From the NCBI GenBank assembly GCA_963575745.1, contig CAUYUJ010015960.1, positions 904,671 through 924,670 on the forward strand: 20,000 bases of DNA. Direction: 5' to 3'. Of this stretch, positions 9,010-15,940 are shown in pieces (position 1 is the stretch's first letter; each line of letters begins with the position of its first letter). The notes under the pieces were generated by a model that did no database searches, was not told where the DNA came from, and was given only the letters and a program-made list of their open reading frames with translations. This stretch comes from Prorocentrum cordatum. Lineage: Eukaryota; Sar; Dinophyceae; Prorocentrales; Prorocentraceae. Position numbers and translations under genes: made by a program.

Positions 9010-9199
9010 TGTGGTGGGCCTGTTTTCCACCACCGCCACCACCATAAGTTGGAGGGGGAGGGGGTCCTCCTCCTCCTCCTCCCCCTCCTCTTCCTCCTCC
9101 TCCTCCTCCTCTTCGTCGTCGTCCTCCTCCTCCTCCTCCTCCTCCTCCTGTTCCACCTCCAACTTATGGTGGTGGTGGTGGAAAACAGGCACATCACAG
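9010..9199. mobile_element. Hairpin element with CTC microsatellite core
   Basis: Long inverted arms flank a CTC tract. The left arm 9010-9055 reads TGTGGTGGGCCTGTTTTCC... and ends CATAAGTTGGAGG. The right arm 9156-9199 begins CCTCCAACTTATGG and ends GGAAAACAGGCACATCACA. The inner 38 bp of the arms differ at a single base. The core is about 100 bp of CTC/CGTC repeats. The structure suggests a foldback element or MITE that captured or grew a microsatellite. No clear target-site duplication was seen. Confidence 0.7.
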
Positions 9200-9324
9200 T
9201 GCGCTCGCGAGTGCAGCTCGTACTGGTGCACGGGCTGTCCACCGCGAGCCTCCCACCAAAGCGGGCCGGCGTGAGATGGACCCAGCGCCAAGCAGAGCGA
9301 GGAGCGCTGTGCCCGGAGGCTTCC

Positions 9325-9372
9325 CTCCTCCTCCTCCTCCTCCTCCTCCTCCTCCTCCTCCTCCTCCTCCTC
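9325..9372. repeat. CTC microsatellite
   Basis: Pure CTC triplets about 140 bp upstream of the likely start of the PPR-like gene. In-frame translation gives poly-Leu, which is unlikely to be real protein and may instead be an intronic or upstream polypyrimidine tract. Confidence 0.9.
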
Positions 9373-9513
9373 AAGCAATCCAGGCCCAGGCTTCCCTTGC
9401 CCCGGGCCGGCTCCAGGACCTCCGCGCGGTGCTTGGGGGATCTCGTCGCAGCTGTCGCATGTTCGGCCGCCTTTGACGTTAACAAACACTGGAGTTTCAA
9501 ACGGTGCTACGGG

Positions 9514-11226
9514 ATGGGTGCCGGAGAGTGGCGCCCAAGGCTCACCCCGAAGGAGCGCAAGGCCCGGCGGGCGTGGGCACAGTGGTCGGCTGAGCGAGCC
9601 ATCCACCGCCTAACCCGCGAGGTGGAGCAGCTCCGCAAGATGCAGTATATGGACCCCAACGTCGTCAGCTACAGCGTTGGGAGCAGCGAGCGGGAGCAAT
9701 ATGGACAGTGGGAGCATCCACAGGACACGGCAGGAACGTGGGGGTCAGAACGGCAGTGGCAGCAGCGAGCAGAGCCGGAGGCGAAGCTCGAGTCCAATGC
9801 CATCAGCTACAACGACGAGGCTGTGTCGCGTGACGGGAAGGTCGAGCCCGACGTCATTAGCTACAGACCAGAGGACGGTGCATGCGAGAAGTCTTGGATG
9901 GCGGCAGTGGCAGCGACGAAGCACGCGCCCAATGTCATCAGCTACAACGACGGTGCATGCGAGAAGTCTTGGATGGTGGCAGTGGCGGGGCCGATGTTCG
10001 AGTCCAGCGCCATCAGCTACAACGACAAGGCTGTGTCGCATGACGGGAAGGTCAAGCCCGACGTCATCAGCTACAGACCTGAGGGCGGTGCATGCGAGAA
10101 CCCCTGGATGGCGGCAGTGGCGGAAACGAAACACGAGCCCAACGCCATCAGCTACAACGACGGGTTTGCGCCGCGCGACGCCAAGGTCGAGCCCGACGTC
10201 ATCAGCTACAGACCCGAGGGCGGTGCATGCGAGAAGTCTTGGATGGTGGCAGTGGCGGAGATGAAACACCAGCCCAATGCCATCAGCTACAGCGACGGTG
10301 CATGCGAGAAGACTTGGACGGCGGCAGTGGCGGAGACGAAGCACGAGTCCAATGCCATCAGCTACAACGGCGAGGCTGTGTCGCGTGACGGGAAAGTCGA
10401 GCCCGCCGACATTAGCCACAGACCCGAGGACGGTGCATGCGAGAAGTCTTGGATGGCGGCAGTGGCGGAGACGAAGAACCAGTCCAATGCCATCAGCTAC
10501 AACGACGGTGCATGCGAGAAGTCTTGGACGGTGGCAGTGGCGGGGCCGAATTTCGAGTCCAATGCCATCAGCTACAACGAGGCTGTGTCGCGTGACGGGA
10601 AGGTCGAGCCCGACGTCATTAGCTACAGACCAGAGGACGGTGCATGCGAGATGTCTTGGATGACGGCAGTAGTAGTGACGAAGCACGAGCCCAATGCCAT
10701 CAGCTACAACGACAAGGCTGTGTCGCATGACGGGAAGGTCGAGCCCGACGTCATTAGCTACAGACCAGAGGACGGTGCATGCGAGAAGTCTTGGATGGTG
10801 GCAGTGGCAGAGACGAAGCACGAGCCCAACGCCATCAGCGTCAACGACGGGGATCGGACTCGCGGTGCGAAGGTCGAGCCCGACGTCGTCAGCTACAGAA
10901 AAAGAAAAATCACTGAGCCAGACGTGGAAGCGTTTCTCCGCGAGCGAGCTGCAGAACAGACGGAATTTGAAGATAAATGCATCACACGAGCCATGACACG
11001 GAAATCCCAGCCTTTCGTGCGACGCGTTGCACACCTGGCGGCCGCATCACAAGGCAGTAATGGGAGATGGATTCACACACAGGTTGGAGTCGGTCGTACT
11101 CAACGTTACGAATGGAAATGGGAGTCTACAAGTGGCAACACACCGACGAAGCAGGACGGCGGCAGTGAGGTTGGAGACCTTCTCTCAGCTCTCGGTGCAG
11201 CCATTTCCTCAGCGTCGACGCGTTGA
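9514..11226 (+). CDS. PPR-derived repeat protein with shortened repeats
   Basis: The frame is open for 570 codons from the ATG at 9514 to TGA at 11224-11226. It continues upstream without a stop through a poly-Leu CTC tract, so the true start is uncertain. Residues 1-48 form a basic leader (WRPRLTPKERKARRAW...). Then come about 18 copies of a (N/D)(A/V)ISY(N/R) motif, alternating with GACEKSWM. These match the two hallmarks of dinoflagellate pentatricopeptide repeats (PNVISYN and SACEKG-QW), whose family role is sequence-specific RNA binding in organelles. Here, however, repeats are about 25-27 and 18 residues instead of 35. The 'QW' part survives only in another frame (GGCAGTGGC read as AVA). 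The last ~115 residues are unique, ending LLSALGAAISSASTR. It could be a functional derivative or a PPR gene reshaped by deletions. No organelle targeting signal is evident. Confidence 0.55.
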   Translation: MGAGEWRPRLTPKERKARRAWAQWSAERAIHRLTREVEQLRKMQYMDPNVVSYSVGSSEREQYGQWEHPQDTAGTWGSERQWQQRAEPEAKLESNAISYNDEAVSRDGKVEPDVISYRPEDGACEKSWMAAVAATKHAPNVISYNDGACEKSWMVAVAGPMFESSAISYNDKAVSHDGKVKPDVISYRPEGGACENPWMAAVAETKHEPNAISYNDGFAPRDAKVEPDVISYRPEGGACEKSWMVAVAEMKHQPNAISYSDGACEKTWTAAVAETKHESNAISYNGEAVSRDGKVEPADISHRPEDGACEKSWMAAVAETKNQSNAISYNDGACEKSWTVAVAGPNFESNAISYNEAVSRDGKVEPDVISYRPEDGACEMSWMTAVVVTKHEPNAISYNDKAVSHDGKVEPDVISYRPEDGACEKSWMVAVAETKHEPNAISVNDGDRTRGAKVEPDVVSYRKRKITEPDVEAFLRERAAEQTEFEDKCITRAMTRKSQPFVRRVAHLAAASQGSNGRWIHTQVGVGRTQRYEWKWESTSGNTPTKQDGGSEVGDLLSALGAAISSASTR

Positions 11227-11393
11227 ACTACTCCCTGCTGTCGAAGGCCTTCTGAGTGGAAGGTGGAACCGCGCCGTGCGGTCGAGCGGAATATATCGCT
11301 ACGCGATCAGGCAGAGACTCCAGAGACTCCTCCTCCTCCTCCTCCTCCTCCTCCTCCTCCTCCTCCTCCTCCTTCCCTCCCCGACCCATGCCT
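11227..11393. other. Downstream flank of PPR-like gene with CTC tract
   Basis: A short unique segment is followed by a pure CTC tract (about 11328-11372). No polyadenylation signal could be identified, which is usual for dinoflagellates. Confidence 0.5.
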
Positions 11394-11612
11394 AGGCCTC
11401 CCAGATGGGGTCCGAGAAGGTGGGGCCGGAGGATCGCGCCGTATCGCCGATGCATCGGACGTGCGGCTCGATGTGGAGCCCGTGTTTCCCCACGCCGACG
11501 TCGCCGATGCATCGCCAATGCATCGCCGATGCATCGCCAATACATCGGCGATGCATTGGCGAGTCGGCGCGATCCTTCGACCCCATCTACTCGGACCCCA
11601 TCTAGGAGGCCT
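11394..11612. mobile_element. TIR element, family B, free copy
   Basis: Terminal inverted repeats of about 46 bp with only a handful of mismatches. The left end starts AGGCCTCCCAGATGGGGTCC and runs to GGATCGCGCC. The right end starts GGCGCGATCC and ends CATCTAGGAGGCCT. The core repeats GCCGATGCATCGCCAATGCA several times in both orientations. The segment CCACGCCGACGTCGCCGATG is shared exactly with PKG intron 1 (12617-12864), as is the AGATG(A/G)GGTC(G/C)GAG end motif. This identifies both as one family. No convincing target-site duplication was seen. Confidence 0.8.
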
Positions 11613-12331
11613 CTACCATGGGCGCGCAGGAAGAATCCTGTAGATGTCCTCTTCTAGAGGTCGCCAAAAGCTGGCGCGCCGGAGGCAAGCTTGTACACGG
11701 CCCTAGCGCGACCAGGGCGCGACCAACCAGGTTCCGAAGGGGGCCAGCTTTGCACTTGAAAGCCCACTGCCAGAGCACGTTGCGCAAGTCGACCGACCAC
11801 TCGGAGGGAGAACGAGGGGGTGAAGGGAAGAGGAGGAAGACAGGACGGAATCGCAATACAGTCAGGGCGCTGAAGAAGGAACCCTTCTCGTTGGGGAGGG
11901 GCTCGGTGTTCCTTGATTGTTTTACAGTTTGGCTTGGGCTTTCCTGAGGTTTTCGATGGGAAATCCAACCTTAACTTTTGGGATCAAGGGGCCTCGTTCC
12001 TTATTTAAGGTTCCTTAGGTCAACGCCCCGACTGTATCTTTGTCAGATTACGACTGTGTTTTTCACGCGGTGTGTCCGCGCGGTGCCATTCCATGGGGCA
12101 TCCGGAGTTTCCGCGGGGAGTCGGAGGCCTGGGCCTTGGTCGTCCGGCTCCATCCCTCCGCTGTCCCCCCAGCGAGTAGTCCCCGTCCTCCCCCTCCTCG
12201 TTCTCCTCCTGCTGCCCCTCCCCCTCCTCCTCCTCCTCCTCCTCCTCCTCCTCCTCCTCCTCCTCCTTCCCTCCCCCCGTGCTCCTCCTCCTCCCTCTTC
12301 GTCCGCCTCCTCTCATCATCGTCGTCTTCAC
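11613..12331. other. Upstream region of the PKG-like gene
   Basis: No gene is recognised between the family B element and the relict spliced leader. A 109-codon frame (11618-11947) has no recognisable features. The promoter and transcription start cannot be placed from sequence. A CTC tract lies at about 12217-12268 and a TTTTT-containing AT-rich segment at about 11985-12066. Confidence 0.4.
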
Positions 12332-12352
12332 CCACAGCCATTTTGGCCCAAC
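12332..12352 (+). other. Relict spliced-leader-like sequence
   Basis: The segment matches the conserved dinoflagellate trans-spliced leader at 17 of 21 positions by hand alignment, including an unbroken core of 12, AGCCATTTTGGC (12336-12347), then CCAA. It lies 92 bp upstream of the PKG start codon on the same strand. Relict leaders fused upstream of genes are the known mark of mRNA retroposition in dinoflagellates. A chance match cannot be excluded, but same-strand placement in the leader region favours a relict. Confidence 0.65.
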
Positions 12353-12444
12353 CACCTGCCAGCCGGGGTCGCGGAGCTTCTTCTCCACTCTGCGCCTCTA
12401 ACCTTGCGCCTCGGCGTGGAGCATCCCCTGACCATAGGTGCATC

Positions 12445-15205
12445 ATGGGCGGCTGCGGATCGAAGAGTGCCGGGGCCGCGAGCGATGCGAAGAACGGGGC
12501 TGCAAAGTCCTCCCCGCAGAATGAGAAGCAGGCCGCCAAGCTGGAGAACAAAGAGTACCAGAATCGGATGCAGTTCCTGACGCAGGTCCCCCTCATGAAG
12601 CGCCTGCCCAAGGACCCGGGCCGCTCGAGCAAGGCCCAGAGCAGATGAGGTCGGAGGGTCGCGTTTTTGTCGATGTTTCGGCGATGCGACGCGATCCAGA
12701 GCCTGCTTTTGTCCACCCCGACGTCGACGCCGCAGTGCCGATGCTTCGGCAATTCGGCCCGACCTGGAGCCTGATTCTCTCCACGCCGACGTCGCCGATG
12801 CGCTGGCGATGCAGCGCGGTCATCCGATCCCTCATCTGCTGCGGCTTGACTCGGGTGCTTCCCGAAGGACCAGCACCCGCTCGTTGCCGACGCGTGCCAG
12901 CCCGTGGAGTTCAAGGCGGGGGTGAGCATCATCAAGCAGGGCGACATCGGCGACGAGTTCTACGTCATCAAGACAGGCCCGAAGGGCGAACAGTTGCAGC
13001 TGCACTTATGGAGGACGATCAATGGAGAGGAAGCATGTTGCCGAATAATTTCCAGATGCCAAAACCATGTGTCAAACAAGTTTTAGACATATCAAACACA
13101 CGTTCAAAACATGTTTAGAACAGGTTTCCGACATTTTAGACACGGTCTGAATTCAAGGATAAGACCGTCAGAGTGCCCACTGCCGTGGCATCCGCAGAGC
13201 TGCACGCGTGAAGGCGTTCAGCGCCCCGCGCGGAGCTCCGAGAAAAAGCTCCCTGCGCGCGTGCTCCTGCTCCGTGCCTCCGCAGGCGAGGCCAGCGTCT
13301 CGGTCAAGGGCGAGGACGGCGCCACGGCGAAGGTCGCCACGCTCAAGAGCGGGGACTACTTCGGGGAGAGGGCGCTGCTCGCGGACGAGCCCCGCGGGGC
13401 CACCATCACCACGGAGTCCGCGCTCACCGCGTACAAGATCTCCCGCGCGGCCTTCCAGAACCTGAACCTCCACAACAAGCTCCAGTTCGCGAACCGGAAG
13501 GCCTCAAACGTCGGGCCCGTCCCTCTGCGGGAGGACTATTTCACCGATAGGGGAGAACATCGTCTGGAGACGATTTGTCTGCGCATTTTTTGATCATTTG
13601 GGAGCATTTTGGGGGTATTTTGGGAGCATTCTCGTCCAAAATCCCTTTGGGGGTATGTTGGGAGCATTTTGGGGGTGTGTTGGGAGCATTTTTTGGGGAG
13701 CATTTTTGGGGGTATTTCTGCTTTTTCGTCCAAAAGCTCCCCCTGTAGAGGGACAGGCCCGGCCTGACGGAAGGCCGTGGGCGGCCAAGACAAGGACAAG
13801 GTGGAGGCGAAGGCGCCCTCCAAGAAGACGGACGCCGAGGTGACCCTGATCACCGAGGCCTGGAGGGCTCCCCCTCCTCCTTCTCCTCCTCCTCCTCCTT
13901 CTCCTCCTCCTCCTCCTCCTCCTCCTCCTCCCTCCTGATCACCGAGGCCCTGAAGAAGAACGATAACCGTCATCGTTATCGTTATCGTTATCGTTGTTAT
14001 CGTTGTGGTCGTTGTTATCGTTATCGTTGTTGTCGTTGGTATCGTTATCGTTGTTATCGTTGTGATCGTTATCGTTATCGTTGTTATCGTTGTTATCGTT
14101 ATCGTTGTTATCGTCGTTATCGTTGTTATCGTTGTTATCATTGTTATCGTTGTTACCGTTATCGTTGTGATCGTTATCGTTATCGTTGTTATCGTTGTTA
14201 TCGTTGTTATCGTTGTCGTGATCACCGAGGCCCTGAAGAAGAACGAGAACCTCGCCACGATGACGACCCTCGACGACGCTCGCTGCAAGCAGGTCGTCGA
14301 TAGGACCAGGGCCCACTCCGATCCGATCGGTGCGCTTCGGCTATGGGGGTCAGCTGGCCCGATGCGCTGCGAGGTCCGATCCTCGGGCGATCCGGGGCGG
14401 CCCGATGCTTGACTCGGCGGCGGGCCCAAGGGGGGCAATGAGAAGGAGCAGGCCTTCTCAGAAGGCCGCGGGACTTCTTAGAAGTCCGGGGGACTTCCGA
14501 GAGGTCTCCTTAGCCTATTTCGAATGCAGACTGAACTTCCCAGAAGCCCTCTCAGAAGTCCGGAAACTTCTCAGAAGCCTCGGAGGTCCCGCCCCTCCTC
14601 ATTTCCCCCCCGCGCCCGCCGCCGATTGCCTGGCACCGTTGTGCGTACCAGCGCAGCCGATCCGATGAGCTTTCGATTCAGTGCCAGTGCAGCCCGATTC
14701 GATGCACGTTCAGGGTCGGCTGGCCCGGTGCGCTTCGAGGTCCGATCTTCGGGCGATCCGAGGCGGCCCGATGCCTGCCTGGCACCGCTGTGCGTACTCC
14801 AGATTTCGTAATAAAGGGAGGGGAGTCTCATTTCGGGGGGGGGGGTCTCTTCCAGGCTGTCTTGGAGGGCCTGGGGGGGTCTGGGGACGATGTTTTGGAG
14901 GGTTCTCCCACGGGGGGGGGTCTGAAATGGCTCGTCTTGGAGGGTCCAGACCCCCTCCCTTTTATTACGAAATCTGGAGTACCAGCGCAGCCGATCCGAT
15001 GTTCTTTCGATTCAGTGCCAATGCAGCCCGATTCGATGCGCGTTCCGATCCGATCGGAGTTCCCGGTTCGGCGTTGGTTGTTCCTGACAGGATGTGGAAG
15101 GAAGAGATCGATGCAGGCCAAGAGATCATCAAGGAGGGCGACCTCAATGCGGACTACTTCTACGTGGTGCAGGATGGGAGCTTCGACATATACGTCTCCG
15201 CCGAG
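12445..15205 (+). CDS. cGMP-dependent protein kinase-like protein, N-terminal half (six exons, continues beyond what can be resolved)
   Basis: Six exons join in frame: 12445-12612, 12868-12976, 13286-13500, 13774-13857, 14230-14303 and 15091-15205, giving 255 residues. The protein starts MGGCGSK, a myristoylation (Gly2) and palmitoylation (Cys4) motif like that of apicomplexan PKG; this chose the start, although the frame is open upstream. Residues ~45-164 form a complete cyclic-nucleotide-binding domain. It has IIKQGDIGDEFYVIKTG (77-93) and a phosphate-binding cassette with FGE (118-120), PRGAT (128-132) and key Glu120 and Arg129. Residues ~165-192 are a Lys/Glu-rich linker. A second such domain begins at ~206 and breaks off after YFYVVQDGSFDIYVSAE, before its own cassette. 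The rest, presumably further binding domains and the kinase, was not found. A PKA regulatory subunit is less likely because no docking domain precedes the first binding domain. The role would be cGMP-responsive, membrane-anchored signalling (family knowledge). Confidence 0.85.
12613..12867 (+). other. PKG intron 1 (GA-AG, 255 bp)
   Basis: The intron begins GACCCGGG and ends CCCGAAG before exon GAC; joining gives ...LPKD-QHPL in frame (phase 0). The direct repeat AAGGACC (12610-12616 and 12865-12871) straddles both splice sites. Confidence 0.85.
12617..12864. mobile_element. TIR element, family B, inside PKG intron 1 (introner candidate)
   Basis: The element lies exactly between the two AAGGACC copies. 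Left end CGGGCCGCTCGAGCAAGGCC...AGCAGATGAGG and right end CCTCATCTGCTGCGGCTTGA...CCCG are imperfect inverted repeats of about 35 bp. The interior shares CCACGCCGACGTCGCCGATG with the free copy at 11394-11612. It is 248 bp of a 255-bp intron, with a 7-bp target duplication. Confidence 0.8.
12977..13285 (+). other. PKG intron 2 (GC-AG, 309 bp)
   Basis: Donor ACAG|GCCCGAAG and acceptor CCGCAG|GCGAGG give VIKT-G-EASV with codon GGC split (phase 1). CAGGC is repeated at both boundaries. The interior holds AT-rich sequence with repeated GTTTTAGACA and AAACATGTTT motifs. Clear terminal inverted repeats were not seen. Confidence 0.8.
13501..13773 (+). other. PKG intron 3 (GC-AG, 273 bp)
   Basis: Donor GGAAG|GCCTCAAACG and acceptor GACGGAAG|GCCGTGGG join ...FANRK to AVGGQDKDK (phase 0). 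The 9-mer CGGAAGGCC is present at 13495-13503 and 13768-13776, spanning both splice sites. Confidence 0.9.
13504..13767 (+). mobile_element. TIR element, family A, copy 2, inside PKG intron 3 (introner candidate)
   Basis: Left end TCAAACGTCGGGCCCGTCCC and right end GGGACAGGCCCGGCCTGA are inverted repeats lying directly between the two CGGAAGGCC copies. The interior carries TTTTTTGATCATTTGGGAGC and tandem GGGAGCATTTTGGGGGT motifs. The right end CTGTAGAGGGACAGGCCCGGC is nearly identical to that of copy 3 (CTGTAGGGGGACAGGCCCGGC). The element is essentially the whole intron. Confidence 0.85.
13858..14229 (+). other. PKG intron 4 (GC-AG, 372 bp, with nested exon duplication)
   Basis: Donor ACCGAG|GCCTGGAGGG and acceptor ATCACCGAG|GCCCTGAAG give ...TLITE-ALKKNEN (phase 0). 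TGATCACCGAGGCC occurs three times: at the donor (13847-13860), inside the intron (from 13936) and at the acceptor (from 14219). The first segment is a CTC tract (about 13862-13930). The second is a GTTATC/GTTGTTATC array (13964-14218). Splicing at the middle copy would leave no exon, so a single intron is the simplest model. Confidence 0.75.
13936..14246. repeat. 28-bp perfect direct repeat flanking a GTTATC array
   Basis: Identical 28-base segments at 13936-13963 and 14219-14246 begin TGATCACCGAGG and end AAGAAGAACGA. The second lies across the real intron 4 acceptor and into exon 5. Between them lies a 255-bp array of GTTATC and GTTGTTATC units. Confidence 0.95.
14451..14487. repeat. Pair of perfect 17-bp palindromes
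   Basis: GGCCTTCTCAGAAGGCC (14451-14467) and GGACTTCTTAGAAGTCC (14471-14487), each 8-bp arms about one base. Related half-sites (ACTTCC, CTCAGAAG) continue to about 14580. Confidence 0.8.
14629..14700. repeat. Empty target site paralogous to MITE copy 2
   Basis: CCTGGCACCGTTGTGCG-TA-CCAGCGCAGCCGATCCGATG is uninterrupted here (TA at 14646-14647). The same flanks at 14778-14796 and 14980 onward are split by the MITE. The similarity continues through TTTCGATTCAGTGCCA(G/A)TGC. Confidence 0.95.
14797..14979 (-). mobile_element. TA-flanked MITE, copy 2
   Basis: A 183-bp element in opposite orientation to copy 1, with ends CTCCAGATTTCGTAATAAAG and CTTTTATTACGAAATCTGGAG. TA at 14795-14796 and 14980-14981 is the target duplication, proven by the empty site at 14646. 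It sits inside PKG intron 5, so it arrived after that intron and after its internal duplication. Confidence 0.95.
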
Positions 15206-15499
15206 GCCTTTACCTCCTCCCCACCCTCCAGTTCCCGACGCTTCGCGAGTCCACAACAGCCCAGCCAGAAACGATTCTAGTGCGAGTTGTCGTGGGAGGA
15301 AAAGTAGAGGAGCGCTAGCATGACACAGAGGAGAGGAGGGGATATAAGTCAAACCAACAAATGGATCGGACCAGGCAGCCATCAGAACTAGCTCACCTGG
15401 GTCTCTGTGTGGGAGTCTCTTGCATGCCGCCCGGATCAAGTGTGCGGGTCTCTATAGGGATCTCTCGAGGCCTTCGGGGCCATGCTGGAGGCCTAGGCT
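15206..15499 (+). other. Start of probable PKG intron 6
   Basis: After exon 6 the sequence TCCGCCGAG|GCCTTTACC matches the GC-donor pattern of the other introns, and the frame downstream loses similarity to the binding domain. No acceptor or next exon (expected to encode a second FGE...RAAT cassette) was found up to 20000. Either intron 6 is longer than 4.7 kb or the gene is broken here. Confidence 0.4.
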
Positions 15500-15655
15500 C
15501 AGGAGGGAAAAAACACAAGCACAATGAATTGTCGATTCCCAGGAAACTATGCGAAAGTATGGGAAGTGGGGGGAAGACATAAACCCAGAAACTATGTGAA
15601 AATAATGGGAATCCTGAGATTTGTGTCTATTTATTTGTGTGTCCCAGGGCCCCTT
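15500..15655 (+). repeat. Dispersed repeat, family E, copy 1
   Basis: It runs from CAGGAGGGAAAAAACACAAG through CAGGAAACTATG and AAGTGGGGGGAAGACA to TTTGTGTGTCCCAGG. It is matched along its length by 17255-17415 in the same orientation. No inverted ends or coding frame. Confidence 0.8.
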
Positions 15656-15940
15656 GATAAACTGGGTCCTTGATTGGCATTGCCTTTTCGAGCCCGGAAG
15701 CTTGACCCGGAAACGCGATGGAAACCGTTCGGGCCCTCCTTGGCAATCCCAGGGGTCACCAACCAACAAAAGGGGGGAGCCACTCCAACAAGAGGGGGTA
15801 GCCACTACAGAAGAAGACGCCCCGAGGCCATCTTGGGGGTTCTCTCGGGCTGCGCTCTCTGGAGCCCTCTGGGGCCGCTCTTCGGCCTGGGCCTCGGGGC
15901 CATCGTAAGGCTCTCCGAGGCTCGCCGGGAGCCCGCCGAG

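Larger units (their letters stand above)
14304..15090 (+). other. PKG intron 5 (GA-AG, 787 bp)
   Basis: Donor CGATAG|GACCAGGG and acceptor CCTGACAG|GATGTGG give QVVD-R-MWKEE with AGG split (phase 2). The boundary repeat is GA(T/C)AGGA. Subterminal inverted repeats ACTCCGATCCGATCGG (left) and CCGATCCGATCGGAGT (right) suggest a third introner-like family. Inside are a partial tandem duplication (CTGGCCCG...GGTCCGATC...GGGCGATCC... at about 14352-14410 and 14718-14775) and the second MITE copy. Confidence 0.8.

Noticed and set aside
9745-11034. 429-residue minus-strand frame opposite the PPR-like gene
   Set aside because: Mirror of the tandem repeat; unit lengths divisible by three keep the antisense frame open. 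The sense frame carries the PPR motifs.
12040-12648. Longer 202-residue frame including the PKG first exon and upstream poly-Pro
   Set aside because: The upstream part translates a CTC tract and the relict leader, and the end reads into intron 1. The MGGC start at 12445 fits the family.
15284-15315. Peptide GGKVEER after exon 6 as continuation of the second binding domain
   Set aside because: It is followed at once by a stop, lacks an AG|G acceptor and is not in a recognisable cassette.
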